From: an uncultured Rickettsiales bacterium
GTDB taxonomy: Bacteria; Pseudomonadota; Alphaproteobacteria; Rickettsiales; UBA1997
Direction of reading: 5' to 3'
DNA: 33,466 nt
NCBI GenBank assembly: GCA_944391005.1
Contig: CALXSB010000032.1
Location: 1-33,466, forward strand
How positions within the stretch are numbered: the stretch's first letter is position 1; each line of letters opens with the position of its first letter. The position numbers were made by a program, and so were the translations under genes. Under the pieces are notes generated by a model. The model ran no database searches. It had not been told where the DNA came from and saw only the letters and a program-made list of their open reading frames with translations. This document shows, piece after piece, positions 21,967 to 31,425 of the stretch.

Positions 21967-23106
21967 TCAAATTGATAGTTTTTTATTCATAAACACAACA
22001 GTTGCATATATTAACCCTAATATTGATATTGAAGCGGTCATGCTGTTAAAATATTGCATAAAAAACCCACTTATTATGCCGGCAAAAATAATTGATGTGC
22101 TGCCTACAACTTCTAGCGTCGCATTTGCAGAAATCAATTCATCTTTTTTGTAATTCTCATTAATTATAACTAAACATCCCAAATGAATAAATCCTGTTGA
22201 AATGCCTAATAAAAAATACAGAGTAAACATAAGATATGGCGTAAAAATACAGGTTGGTATAAAAAAAATTAGTCCAACTGTTATTAATGTTCCTTTTATT
22301 AATAATTTTTCTTTATCTTTTGTTTTATCAAAAAGATAGCCGGTTGGATAGCTAAACAATAACCCGCTCAGACAATAGAGAGATAATAGTAGACCAGCAT
22401 TTTCATAGGAATAGCCTCTGCTATTAGCATAGATTATCGTGAATATAAAAAGCGTTGTTCCTGTAAATTCTAAAAATATTTTTGATAAAAATACGTAGGG
22501 CAATTCTTTTATAAATTTAACCAAATTTAATTGTTTAATAAAATTTATATCTTTATATTCCGTTTTAAGTTTTGAATAGGATATTAGATTTATAATATTT
22601 AGAATACCGCACAATATAAATATAAAATAACTTTTTGAACCAGTAAACTTTAATACTATCGGTGCAAGTGCAATGCCGCATAATACTATAATATTCAATA
22701 TTGCATTCATCTGAGATCTATTTTTGTCTTGAACCATAACATTTAAAACCGAATCTATAAATGTCATAAAAGACATCATGCCGCACCCGAATAAAACTAT
22801 ATAAAATATCCACAAATAATAGTTTACAAAAAACGGCATTAAAAGCAATGTTATTGTATATAGCAATATAGCTATTAAAGACATTTTGTATAATCCAAGC
22901 CTATTAACTAGATATGGAACAAAAAACATAAAGCAAATACCGCTTAATCTTCTTATGGAATCTGATAGCCCTATTAAAAAATCACCAACATTGTTTTCTT
23001 TTAGTATAATAGAAAATATAGATAATGCAACGCCAACCACTATATAGTAGCTGAATGTTGTTATTGATAAATAAAATAAATTTTTCTTCATATTTTGCCT
23101 AAACAT
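21967..23106 (-). CDS. MFS transporter overlapping folKP
   Basis: This 379-residue protein is hydrophobic throughout, with about 12 membrane helices, and a typical MFS layout: two six-helix halves with a charged loop in the middle (SKLKTEYKDINFIKQLN, about 178-194) and the loop motif FDKTKDKEKL between later helices. No substrate signature is seen. Its start at 23106 overlaps the end of folKP by 8 nt; an internal ATG at 23091 would remove the overlap. The overlap suggests translational coupling, so folate or pterin related transport, or drug efflux, is conceivable, but the pairing alone does not prove it. Compared with the surrounding enzymes it has no strong family marker. Confidence 0.78.
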   Translation of the reverse strand: MFRQNMKKNLFYLSITTFSYYIVVGVALSIFSIILKENNVGDFLIGLSDSIRRLSGICFMFFVPYLVNRLGLYKMSLIAILLYTITLLLMPFFVNYYLWIFYIVLFGCGMMSFMTFIDSVLNVMVQDKNRSQMNAILNIIVLCGIALAPIVLKFTGSKSYFIFILCGILNIINLISYSKLKTEYKDINFIKQLNLVKFIKELPYVFLSKIFLEFTGTTLFIFTIIYANSRGYSYENAGLLLSLYCLSGLLFSYPTGYLFDKTKDKEKLLIKGTLITVGLIFFIPTCIFTPYLMFTLYFLLGISTGFIHLGCLVIINENYKKDELISANATLEVVGSTSIIFAGIISGFFMQYFNSMTASISILGLIYATVVFMNKKLSI

Positions 23107-24406
23107 ATTGATTATTTAAACTTCTTTCTGCCAACAGTGCATTTTGATGTTCAATCGGCGTATGCACCCTTATTATATCAACTTTATTTGCAATTTTTAA
23201 AGAAATTGCAAGCGTCTCTGCATCATTAGTTTTTATATTATTGTCAAACATTTTTAAAAACCCTTTTCTTGAATGCCCAATTAATATTTTTAAGCCATAC
23301 TTTTGAAATTTGTCAATATTTTGCAAAATTTTTAAGTTTTGTATTGGCGTCTTTCCAAAGCCTATGCCCGGATCAAAAATTATTCTATTTTTATCAATAT
23401 TGTTTTTTTCAATAAGATTTAGTTTTTCATTTAACCATACTTCAATGTCCCCAATATCATTTATAACAATACTTTGAGACGGCGGAATAGAAAGTGAATG
23501 GGTCAACACATATTTGACATTTTCATTTTCTTTTAAAAGATTCAGCATCTTTTCATCTGCTAAGCCGCTGACATCATTTATTATATCAAACCCATATTTT
23601 ATAGCTTTTTTAGCAGTTTCATAGTGATAGGTATCTATACTCAATTTAGGCTTGAAATAGGAAAATTTTCTATTTTTTAAATATTCAAATACAAAACTCA
23701 ATCTTTTTAATTCTTCTTTATATTTTATTGTCTTAGCCTTTGGATTTGTTGATTCTGCACCAATATCTATAATGCTGACAAACTCTTTTTCCCAACTCTC
23801 AAACATTTGTTTAAAAGAATCAAAATTATTGAATTTTCCCCCATCAGAAAAAGAATCTGGAGTTATATTTAAAATTCCCATAAATATTGGCTGGTGTTCA
23901 CCGCCATAATAACTATTTTTGCCTAACGAATTTGGATAAATAAATGATAATTCATCATTTAAAAAATATCTTTTGTTAAATGCTTCATGTGGAACAATCA
24001 GATTTTGTATATTGTATTTGCTAGTTAAATCACTATTTATATAATTTGACAAATAATCTTTTGAAAAATTTATTTTTTCATTTTTATAAAAAAGTATATC
24101 TATGTCAATAGGACGAGGCGCCCATTTTTTAGAAAAATCTCTCCCCATTTCAAGCTCAATTTTTTTACAGACAATCAATAATTCTATTGGGGATAATTTT
24201 GTATTTGCCTTAATTACGCAATTTAAAAAATACTTATTCCAATCATCAGGCGATCCCTTTAACAAAATAGCCGGCGTTTTATATATAGGCGAACTATCAA
24301 CAAAAATAACTCCATTTGAATTAAGTTTTTCAACGGCCAACTTAAGATTTTTGCTCCTGTCGCCCAAGTTTGTTCCTAAAGCTAAATATACAAAATTTTT
24401 TTCCAT
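23099..24406 (-). CDS. folKP: Bifunctional HPPK-dihydropteroate synthase (FolKP)
   Basis: One 435-residue chain carries two consecutive folate enzymes. HPPK (about 1-165) has YLALGTNLGDR, the SSPIYKTPA loop, and WAPRPIDIDILFY with the Mg-binding DID. DHPS (about 173-430) has MGILNITPDSFSDGG, DIGAESTNP (usual GGESTRP), DIINDVSG, FDPGIGFGK, IGHSRKGF and IIRVH. It pyrophosphorylates 6-hydroxymethyl-dihydropterin and then joins it to p-aminobenzoate; DHPS is the sulfonamide target. In most bacteria folK and folP are separate; fused forms are known from Rickettsia, Chlamydia and eukaryotes (there often with FolB). The fusion appears genuine: no stop or frameshift separates the domains. The downstream MFS gene overlaps its end by 8 nt. 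Confidence 0.94.
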   Translation of the reverse strand: MEKNFVYLALGTNLGDRSKNLKLAVEKLNSNGVIFVDSSPIYKTPAILLKGSPDDWNKYFLNCVIKANTKLSPIELLIVCKKIELEMGRDFSKKWAPRPIDIDILFYKNEKINFSKDYLSNYINSDLTSKYNIQNLIVPHEAFNKRYFLNDELSFIYPNSLGKNSYYGGEHQPIFMGILNITPDSFSDGGKFNNFDSFKQMFESWEKEFVSIIDIGAESTNPKAKTIKYKEELKRLSFVFEYLKNRKFSYFKPKLSIDTYHYETAKKAIKYGFDIINDVSGLADEKMLNLLKENENVKYVLTHSLSIPPSQSIVINDIGDIEVWLNEKLNLIEKNNIDKNRIIFDPGIGFGKTPIQNLKILQNIDKFQKYGLKILIGHSRKGFLKMFDNNIKTNDAETLAISLKIANKVDIIRVHTPIEHQNALLAERSLNNQYV

Positions 24407-24561
24407 ATATAATAAATTGTTTCACATGAAAATAGTAATAAATTTATAGAAAAATTCAAGAAAATTATCTATTTTTAATATCAATATATTTATCTTAAGT
24501 AAATTTACTTTAATTAGATTGACACAGTTTATTATTAATTTTAAAACTTAGATATTTTTTC

Positions 24562-24590
24562 TTGACTTTATAAAATAAAACTTTTAAACT
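24562..24590 (+). promoter_or_regulatory. Promoter of tRNA-Thr
   Basis: TTGACT (24562-24567), 17 nt, TAAACT (24585-24590), with initiation expected about 4 nt before the tRNA. Confidence 0.65.
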
Positions 24591-24600
24591 AAAAATCGTT

Positions 24601-24676
<76 letters not shown>

Positions 24677-24737
24677 TTCTAAACAAAAATTAATCGCATA
24701 CAGTAGACATCAGTTGTTATTAATATAGTAAAATATA

Positions 24738-25742
24738 TTAATATTTGAAGTAATTAACTCCAACTGATTCTCTTACTTCATGAAGTGTATTTGAAGCTTT
24801 TTCTCTAGCTTTTTCATTTCCACTTTTAACTATTTTAATAACTTCATCCATATTATTTTCATATTCTTTTCTAACTTTTTGAAAAGGCTCAAGTTTTGCA
24901 ACTATTAAATCTATAAGTCGTTTTTTAAGTTTAACATCTCCAAGACCACCTTTCCTATAATGATTTTTTAGTTCTTCTAATTCTTCTTTGTTTGGATCAA
25001 AAATGTCTAAGTATGTAAATACAACATTACCCTCAACTTTACCTGGATCTTCAACTCTTATGTGGTTTGGATCCGTATACATGCTCATAACCTTTTGTTT
25101 TATCACATCTGGGGTATCTTTAATATATATAGTATTTCCTAATGATTTGCTCATTTTTGCATTACCATCAATACCTATAAGTCTACTAACTTTTGAAAGG
25201 ACAGCTTCACATTCTTTTAAAACATTTGTGTTATAAATTCTATTAAATCGTCTAACTATTTCATTTGTTTGTTCAATAAGGGGCAATTGATCTTCTCCAA
25301 CCGGCACAAGCTCAGCCTTAAATGCCGTAATATCTGCGGCCTGACTAACTGGATAACATAAAAAACCCGCTGGCACACTTTCTTCAAAACCTTTTTGTGC
25401 AATTTCTGTTTTTATAGTTGGGTTTCTTTCTAATCTTGATACAGTGGTTAAATTTAGATAAAAAGCAAAAAGTTCGGTTAATTCTGGTATTTGCGATTGT
25501 ATAAAAAGCGTTGTGATTTTTGGATCTATACCAACAGCTAAATTATCTAATATTGTCTCAAAGACATTGTCCTGAATTTTTTTTGGATTTTCAAAATTAT
25601 CTGTTAATGCCTGCATATCTGCTGACATTATATACATTTCGTAATCATTTTGCAATTTTACTCTATTTTCCAGAGACCCAAAATAATGACCAATGTGTAA
25701 AGGTCCTGTTGGTCTTTCGCCAGTTAAAATAATTTTTTTCAT
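24738..25742 (-). CDS. trpS: Tryptophanyl-tRNA synthetase
   Basis: This class I synthetase charges tRNA-Trp. It is 334 residues long, the normal size. The HIGH motif is at 16-19 in [19 protein letters not shown] is at 196-200 in [11 protein letters not shown]. Other family blocks are [25 protein letters not shown], the substrate segment VGEDQLP and [14 protein letters not shown]. The start has no rival nearby. It lies alone on the minus strand, divergent from the P-type ATPase gene with a roughly 230-nt AT-rich gap that includes a perfect palindrome. No T-box or other leader was recognised upstream. Confidence 0.97.
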   Translation of the reverse strand: MKKIILTGERPTGPLHIGHYFGSLENRVKLQNDYEMYIMSADMQALTDNFENPKKIQDNVFETILDNLAVGIDPKITTLFIQSQIPELTELFAFYLNLTTVSRLERNPTIKTEIAQKGFEESVPAGFLCYPVSQAADITAFKAELVPVGEDQLPLIEQTNEIVRRFNRIYNTNVLKECEAVLSKVSRLIGIDGNAKMSKSLGNTIYIKDTPDVIKQKVMSMYTDPNHIRVEDPGKVEGNVVFTYLDIFDPNKEELEELKNHYRKGGLGDVKLKKRLIDLIVAKLEPFQKVRKEYENNMDEVIKIVKSGNEKAREKASNTLHEVRESVGVNYFKY

Positions 25743-25821
25743 ACAATTTTAAGAATATAATTCTTCTAAAGAAGATAATCATTGCAATAAAAAAATCAAT
25801 AGTTTATTTTATTTTAAATAT

Positions 25822-25845
25822 TATAATTAATTTAAATTAATTATA
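25822..25845. repeat. Perfect 24-bp AT palindrome in the trpS / P-type ATPase divergent region
   Basis: The 24 bases equal their own reverse complement, centred on TTTAAA. It could be a dimeric-regulator operator or a cruciform-prone element. With only A and T it carries little information and may be chance, but it sits between two divergent starts. Confidence 0.35.
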
Positions 25846-25972
25846 GTGTTGCATATTTTATTAATTTATACCGTGTAGTGCTAGGTCATAATTTAAAAAA
25901 TCTAAATATAATAAATAAAATTATATTGAAATTTTAAAATATTTGTGCCATTATTCTTCCATTATTAATAAT

Positions 25973-28654
25973 ATGCAATTTTTTAAGATGGATCGGAATG
26001 CTGAGCAAAATATAGAAAAATTTTATACAACTTATAATACTACAAAAAATGGCTTAACAACAGAAGAAGCACAAAATAGACTTAAAAAATATGGACTAAA
26101 TGTTTTGCCTGAAGAAAAAATTCCTCCATTGCCTCTGATTTTTATAAAACAATTTGCGGATCCATTAATTTATATTTTAATAGCTGCTGCAGTTATATCT
26201 TTTATTGTTGGCGAAGCTATAGACAGTTATTTTATATTTGCAGTTGTAAGCTTTAATGCAATCATTGGAACAATTCAAGAATATTCGGCAAATAAATCGG
26301 CTTCATCCTTAAAAAAAATAGTTGAAGTTAAAGCAACAGTTGTTAGAGATGGAAATGAAATAGAAATTCCTGCAAAAGATTTAGTTATTGGCGATATTGT
26401 TGTTCTAAAAGAAGGAAGCAAAGTGCCCGCCGATATATTATTAATACGTTCAAAAAATTTTAAAGTTGATGAATCAATGCTAACAGGCGAATCATTGCCG
26501 GTTAATAAAGATTATAATTTTGTTCCCGGTCCGGAAGCTTCTATTCAAGATAAGCTAAATGAAGTATTTGCTGGCACAATAGTAATTAAAGGACAAGGAT
26601 ATGGCGTAGTAAAAGCAACAGCACTTAATACAGAAATCGGTAAAATTGCAGACAAAATTACTCAAAAAAGCGATGTAAAATCTCCTCTTGTAGAAAGAAT
26701 GGAAAATTTTACGGCTAAATTAACAATGGTTATGGGAATATTGATAATTATAATATCAATAATAGCTTTAAGAATGGGGACAAGTTGGAGAGAAACATTG
26801 ATGATGGCAGCAAGTCTTGGTGTTGCCGCTATTCCGGAAGGCTTGCCTATAGCTATAACCATTTGTCTTGCTATTGGTATGAACAGAATGGCAAAAAAGA
26901 ATGTTATTGTTAAAAATTTAGTGGCAGTTGAAGCCTTAGGGTCCTGCACTGTTATAGCCTCAGATAAAACTGGAACATTGACAATCAATGAGTTAAATGT
27001 TGTTGAAATTATAACTCCAAAAAATGGAATAATATCTTTGATTGAAAAAGTAAAAGATTTTTTACCATTAGAGAAAGAGACAGACTTTGAAAATATGAGT
27101 CTTGAGAAAAAAATATTAATGACATTTGTATTGCCTAATGAAGCTAGCGAAAAGGATGGAGAATTTTATGGAGATCCTGTAGATGTAGCTTTTTTGAAAG
27201 TTGCTTCTAAAAAAGGATACAGCATAAAACAAATACATAAAAAATATAAAAGACTGCAGCTGTTGCCATATACTTCAGAGACAAAATTTTCTGCAAGCTT
27301 TAATCTTGTTGATGGTGATGGCAGTATTTATGCATTTGTTAAAGGTGCTCCTGAGGTTTTAATGGGCATGTGCAAGATGGATTCAGAAACTCAACAGGAA
27401 ATAAAAGCCAAGCTTGATGATTTAGCAAAAAAAGGATTGAGAGTTTTAGCTGTTGCCTGTGGTGAAATTAATGATAGTTTACCTGATAATGAAGAAGAAC
27501 TTGACAGCAGCTTAAAGAATTTAGAATTTCTTTCTTTAGTTGCAATGTTGGATCCATTGAGAAAAGAAGCTAAACATGCAGTTAAAAAGTGTCAACAGGC
27601 GGGCATTAATGTAGTTATGATTACAGGTGATAATCCTAAAACAGCTTTTGCCATTGCCAGTGAATTGGGATTTGTAAAAAATCAAAAAGAAGTTGTTATT
27701 GGAACCGATTTAAAAAAAGCCAGTGAAATTGGTCCAGAAGCTATTGATAAGATTACAAAAACTGCAAAAGTTTACGCCCGTGTTGAACCTACTCAAAAAC
27801 TTGATATAGTTGAATCTTTAAGAAGAAATGGAAACTTTGTAGCTGTTACAGGTGATGGTGTTAATGACGCACCAGCCTTAAAAAATGCTAATGTCGGCAT
27901 AGCTATGGGCAAAAAAGGAACAGATATTGCAAGAGAAAGTGCAAATATCATTTTAACAGATGATAATTTTGCATCTATTGTAAAAGGTATAAAAGAAGGA
28001 AGGCTGACCTATTCAAATATAAGAAAATTAGTATTTTTCTTAACATCAACAGCTTTTGCTGAAATAGGAATATTTATTTTGTCTATGATATTTAAATTAC
28101 CATTGCCTTTTATTGCTTTGCAGCTATTATGGATCAATTTAATTACAGAGGGTATTCAAGGTATAGCTTTAGCTATGGAGAAAGAGGAGGGAAATGAAAT
28201 GAGACTACCTCCAAGAGACCCGAAAGAGCCAATATTTAACCATGTAATGCTAACAAGAATTATAATTACATCCCTCGTAATGATTTTTGGATGTTTCTTC
28301 GTATATAAATACTTTTTAGAAACAACAAATGACATTGTTATGGCAAGAAGCACAACAATATTTTTAATGATTCTATTTCAAAATATGCAGATATTCAATG
28401 CAAGGTCAGAAACTCAATCATTATTTAAACAAAGTTTCTTTAAAAATCCTTTTTTATTTATATCAATTGGTATTGTAACTTTAGTGCATATAATAGCTTC
28501 CTATATTCCTGCTTTTGATTTATTTTTAAAAATAGATCCATTGAGTTGGAAGGAACTTTCAATTATATTGCCTATTGCTTTATTAATAATAGTTGTAATG
28601 GAATTTGAAAAAATAATAAGGAAATTTTTAAAAAAACATAAAAGCAAAATTTAA
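25973..28654 (+). CDS. P2-type cation-transporting ATPase (Ca2+-ATPase-like)
   Basis: This large membrane pump has an N-terminal cation-ATPase domain (NGLTTEEAQNRLKKYG), an actuator with DESMLTGES, helix 4 with PEGLP (E289), the phosphorylation site D331 in SDKTGTLT, the N-domain with KGAPEVL, the hinge TGDGVNDAPAL, and the C-terminal helix bundle. About ten membrane helices fit. Cation-site residues differ from SERCA: helix 5 keeps Glu but has Ala for the Asn (SERCA N768), and helix 6 reads N-L-I-T-E-G (N722, T725, E726) with Glu in place of Asp800. It is therefore a P2 pump of uncertain ion, Ca2+ being the family default. Start uncertain: TTG at 25943, ATG at 25973 (used) or ATG at 25988; none has a clear Shine-Dalgarno. 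Confidence 0.87.
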   Translation: MQFFKMDRNAEQNIEKFYTTYNTTKNGLTTEEAQNRLKKYGLNVLPEEKIPPLPLIFIKQFADPLIYILIAAAVISFIVGEAIDSYFIFAVVSFNAIIGTIQEYSANKSASSLKKIVEVKATVVRDGNEIEIPAKDLVIGDIVVLKEGSKVPADILLIRSKNFKVDESMLTGESLPVNKDYNFVPGPEASIQDKLNEVFAGTIVIKGQGYGVVKATALNTEIGKIADKITQKSDVKSPLVERMENFTAKLTMVMGILIIIISIIALRMGTSWRETLMMAASLGVAAIPEGLPIAITICLAIGMNRMAKKNVIVKNLVAVEALGSCTVIASDKTGTLTINELNVVEIITPKNGIISLIEKVKDFLPLEKETDFENMSLEKKILMTFVLPNEASEKDGEFYGDPVDVAFLKVASKKGYSIKQIHKKYKRLQLLPYTSETKFSASFNLVDGDGSIYAFVKGAPEVLMGMCKMDSETQQEIKAKLDDLAKKGLRVLAVACGEINDSLPDNEEELDSSLKNLEFLSLVAMLDPLRKEAKHAVKKCQQAGINVVMITGDNPKTAFAIASELGFVKNQKEVVIGTDLKKASEIGPEAIDKITKTAKVYARVEPTQKLDIVESLRRNGNFVAVTGDGVNDAPALKNANVGIAMGKKGTDIARESANIILTDDNFASIVKGIKEGRLTYSNIRKLVFFLTSTAFAEIGIFILSMIFKLPLPFIALQLLWINLITEGIQGIALAMEKEEGNEMRLPPRDPKEPIFNHVMLTRIIITSLVMIFGCFFVYKYFLETTNDIVMARSTTIFLMILFQNMQIFNARSETQSLFKQSFFKNPFLFISIGIVTLVHIIASYIPAFDLFLKIDPLSWKELSIILPIALLIIVVMEFEKIIRKFLKKHKSKI

Positions 28655-28659
28655 TTAAT

Positions 28660-28677
28660 AAGCAATAAAAATTGCTT
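28660..28677 (+). terminator. Small hairpin after the P-type ATPase gene
   Basis: A 7-bp AAGCAAT/ATTGCTT stem with an AAAA loop, 5 nt after the stop, followed by a poor T-tract. Probably a weak terminator. Confidence 0.4.
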
Positions 28678-28747
28678 GAATTTATAAATACAAGTTATAA
28701 ATCTAAAATAGAGGTCTTGTATATTATTATAGTTTTTGGGAGTTTTT

Positions 28748-30214
28748 ATGCTAAACATTTTATTGTTTATTTCTAATATTTTTGATAAAATATTTTCTTT
28801 TGAAATTTTTGGATTTCCTCTTTTAGTTATATGGTTAGTTGCAGCAGCATTATTTTTATCATTTAAACTAGCCTTTCCAAATATAAAATATTTTAAACAC
28901 GGATTAAATGTTGCACTGCATAATAAGTATTATTCTCCAAGCGATCCCGGAGAAATTACACCAAGACAGGCATTATTTACATCTATTTCCGGTTCAATTG
29001 GACTAGGTAGTATTGCCGGAATTGCTGTTGCTATTGCAACTGGTGGTCCCGGATCTTTAGTTTGGATGATTATAATGGCATTTTTTAGTATGAATACAGT
29101 TTTTGCAGAAGCAACATTATCACAAACCTATAAAAAAATAGAGGCTGACGGCAAAATAAATGGTGGTCCTTTTAGATATTTAAGGTATGGTCTTGAGGAT
29201 ATAGGACATAGAAAATTTGGCACAGTTTTATCTAAATTTTTCAGCTTTATGTTAATTTTTGGCTCATTGGGCAGCGGAATGTTTCAGGTAAATCAAGCTA
29301 TAAATACTATAACAGATTATCAAGTATTTTCTAATTTTAAAATTATCCTTGGCATAGCATTTGGTATTTTTGCTTTCTATATGTTGTTTAGTGGTGTTAA
29401 ATCAATTTCAAAAATAATAGAAAAACTTGTTCCACTTATGGCAATTTTATATACAATCTGTGTAATAGTCATCTTAGGATTTAATTTTAATAATTTTATA
29501 CCATCAATAAAATTAATATTTAAAAGTGCATTCAATTTTAAAGCTGTTTCTGGTGCGTTAATCGGAACAATGGTTGTTGGTATTAAAAGATTTGCATTTT
29601 CAAGCGAAGCCGGATTAGGAACAACATCAATAGCACATGCGGTTGCAAAAACAAAAGAACCTGTTAGACAGGCAGCTATAGCAAGTCTAACACCTATGAT
29701 TACAATGTTTTTTTGTTTTTTAACTGGATTAATTATTGTGATAACAGGAGCGTTTAATACCGATGCAGAGGGTGTTATAATGACAAAAATGGCATTTTTA
29801 AGTGTATCACAATGGTTTCCAATACTATTATCAATAATAATAGTTCTTTTTGCACTATCAAACATGTTAAGTTATTCATTCTATGGACAATCAGCATGGA
29901 GAAGTTTTTTCAAAAACAAACTGACAATCTTATTTAACTTAATTTATGCCGGTGCAATGTTTGCATCATCCATAGCAGATTTAAATACAATAGTAAAAAT
30001 CGCGGACACATTTGTATTAAGTATGGCTATACCTAATTTAATAGGTGTATTTATGCTTAGCAGCCTAGTAAAAAGAAAAATAAAGCATTATGATGATAGA
30101 TTAAAAGCCGGCGTATTTGATAGAAAATACAATATATTTATGAAAATTTGGAATAAATTACTAAATTATTTTCATAATATAAAATTAAAATTCAGAAAAT
30201 CAGAAGAAGATTAA
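28748..30214 (+). CDS. Sodium:alanine symporter (AGCS family)
   Basis: This 488-residue inner-membrane protein has about 11 helices and the AGCS signature: GEITPRQALFTSISGSIGLGSIAGIAVAIATGGPG (blocks GEITPRQAL at about 69-77 and IGLGSIAG). Further family blocks are ATLSQTYK, GGPFRYLR, KRFAFSSEAGLGTTSIAHA and LSYSFYGQSAWR. It imports alanine or glycine with Na+. The ATG at 28748 is chosen because a good GGGAG lies just upstream (28738-28742); a TTG at 28736 would put this signal inside the gene. The charged C-terminus (KLKFRKSEED) is cytoplasmic. It follows the cation ATPase by about 90 nt and a weak hairpin, and is closed by a strong terminator. Confidence 0.92.
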   Translation: MLNILLFISNIFDKIFSFEIFGFPLLVIWLVAAALFLSFKLAFPNIKYFKHGLNVALHNKYYSPSDPGEITPRQALFTSISGSIGLGSIAGIAVAIATGGPGSLVWMIIMAFFSMNTVFAEATLSQTYKKIEADGKINGGPFRYLRYGLEDIGHRKFGTVLSKFFSFMLIFGSLGSGMFQVNQAINTITDYQVFSNFKIILGIAFGIFAFYMLFSGVKSISKIIEKLVPLMAILYTICVIVILGFNFNNFIPSIKLIFKSAFNFKAVSGALIGTMVVGIKRFAFSSEAGLGTTSIAHAVAKTKEPVRQAAIASLTPMITMFFCFLTGLIIVITGAFNTDAEGVIMTKMAFLSVSQWFPILLSIIIVLFALSNMLSYSFYGQSAWRSFFKNKLTILFNLIYAGAMFASSIADLNTIVKIADTFVLSMAIPNLIGVFMLSSLVKRKIKHYDDRLKAGVFDRKYNIFMKIWNKLLNYFHNIKLKFRKSEED

Positions 30215-30237
30215 TTCAAAATATAATTAAGCAGTAT

Positions 30238-30268
30238 AAAAACAATACTTATTAATAGTATTGTTTTT
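30238..30268 (+). terminator. Terminator of the AGCS symporter gene
   Basis: A 12-bp perfect stem (30238-30249 with 30257-30268), 7-nt loop, ending in a T-run, 24 nt after the stop codon. Confidence 0.8.
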
Positions 30269-30291
30269 GTTATTTGACATATAAAAAATTT

Positions 30292-30420
30292 ATGAATGTG
30301 AAGAAAGATATAAAAAACAATATTGGACACGCATATAAACATATAATGTTAATTGATAAAAACAAATTTCAAATATATAAAGGATACAATTTTGATTATT
30401 GCGAAAAAAACAAAAAATAA
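30292..30420 (+). CDS. Possible small protein (42 residues), low confidence
   Basis: The 321 bases between the symporter terminator and tRNA-Gln hold no clear gene. One ATG frame encodes 42 residues, Lys/Asn/Tyr-rich with one Cys, starting NVKKDIKNN. There is no clear Shine-Dalgarno, signal or motif. It could be a small protein, a decayed gene remnant or chance. Confidence 0.2.
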   Translation: MNVKKDIKNNIGHAYKHIMLIDKNKFQIYKGYNFDYCEKNKK

Positions 30421-30502
30421 AAATATTCAAACATTCGCTGAAAAAGAATTAGGAAAAAACAATACAGTAAGTAATTCAGAAAATGTAAATAAATTATGCT
30501 GA
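30392..30502 (+). CDS. Possible small protein (36 residues) with TTG start, low confidence
   Basis: This frame overlaps the previous one. A TTG at 30392 is preceded by AAAGGA with 7-8 nt spacing, one of the better ribosome-binding sites in the region. The peptide (AKKTKNKNIQTFAEKELGKN in its middle) is basic, looks helical and ends in Cys. No family is recognised. It ends before the tRNA-Gln promoter. It may be a remnant of a longer gene together with the frame upstream. Confidence 0.2.
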   Translation: MIIAKKTKNKNIQTFAEKELGKNNTVSNSENVNKLC

Positions 30503-30537
30503 TTTTATCAATAAGTTCAATAAAGTTAAAATTTTTG

Positions 30538-30565
30538 TTGACTTATATTTTATAAAATATAAAAT
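30538..30565 (+). promoter_or_regulatory. Promoter of tRNA-Gln
   Basis: TTGACT (30538-30543), 16 nt, TAAAAT (30560-30565), about 25 nt before the tRNA. Confidence 0.6.
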
Positions 30566-30589
30566 AGTAAACATATGGAATATATTTAT

Positions 30590-30664
30590 TGGGCTGTAGC
30601 CAAGTGGTAAGGCAACTGGTTTTGATCCAGTGATGCGATGGTTCGAATCCCTCCAGCCCAGCCA
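30590..30664 (+). tRNA. tRNA-Gln (anticodon TTG)
   Basis: The acceptor stem TGGGCTG/CAGCCCA begins with the U1-A72 pair typical of tRNA-Gln. The anticodon stem ACTGG/CCAGT encloses TTTTGAT, anticodon TTG. D arm GCC-AAGTGGTAA-GGC, a T arm containing GGTTCGAATCC, discriminator G and encoded CCA complete it. The exoD gene starts 39 nt later and may be read from the same promoter. Confidence 0.94.
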
Positions 30665-30703
30665 TTCTTTTGGAATATGCAAAAAATATAATAAGTTAAA
30701 AGC

Positions 30704-31348
30704 ATGTCAGAAAATAATATTAATAAAGAAGATATTTCAAAAGAAAACCTAGAAACAACAAGCAATCTATTAAATAGAATATATACAAAAAATACTGATG
30801 ATAATATAAAAATTGGTGTATTATTAAAATCAATAGATACTGGTGGTTTTGCATTAATGATACTTATTTTTTCTCTCTTGCTTGTTATTCCTACTCCGCC
30901 ACCAATTCCAACAATAGCGGGAATTATTGTCATGTTTTTTTCATTTCAAATGTCTATAGGATTACAGGAAGTATGGTTGCCGAAATTCATAACAGAAAAA
31001 AGTATTCAAAGAAAAACACTTGCTGTTATAGTTGGAAAATCATCTATTTATTTATATAAGTTAGAAAGATTTACACGCCGAAGACTAACTTTTATGAATT
31101 CAACTATTGCTGAAAAAATAATTGGTATAATTATATTTATTTTAGCAGCTATTACACTTACACCAATAATATTTGCAAATTCTGTTCCTGGAACTGCAAT
31201 AATTTTAATATCTTTTGGACTATTGAATAAAGATGGACTCATTGTAATAATTGGATTTATAGTTGGTTTATTTAGTATATTTGTTGTGTGGGCTATGGTT
31301 ATATTTGGAGCTTCAATCGTATTAAAAACAATTGATAAATTTTTCTAA
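30704..31348 (+). CDS. ExoD-family membrane protein
   Basis: This 214-residue protein has an N-terminal hydrophilic segment (1-35), then hydrophobic helices with the ExoD layout: DTGGFALMILIFSLLLVIPTPPPIPTIAGI (about 45-74), FFSFQMSIGLQEVWLPKFI, a basic stretch RFTRRRLTF, and three more helices to the end. In rhizobia ExoD affects exopolysaccharide synthesis, but the family's biochemical role is unknown. The helix pair with a Pro-rich turn (PTPPPIP) is a family feature. It starts 39 nt after tRNA-Gln and precedes ftsH by 77 nt on the same strand. Confidence 0.82.
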   Translation: MSENNINKEDISKENLETTSNLLNRIYTKNTDDNIKIGVLLKSIDTGGFALMILIFSLLLVIPTPPPIPTIAGIIVMFFSFQMSIGLQEVWLPKFITEKSIQRKTLAVIVGKSSIYLYKLERFTRRRLTFMNSTIAEKIIGIIIFILAAITLTPIIFANSVPGTAIILISFGLLNKDGLIVIIGFIVGLFSIFVVWAMVIFGASIVLKTIDKFF

Positions 31349-31425
31349 CAAAAAGTTTAATAATAAACTTGATAATTTTAAAAAAATAATTAGATTATTA
31401 AAAAGAATAAGAATCAAATATTTTA

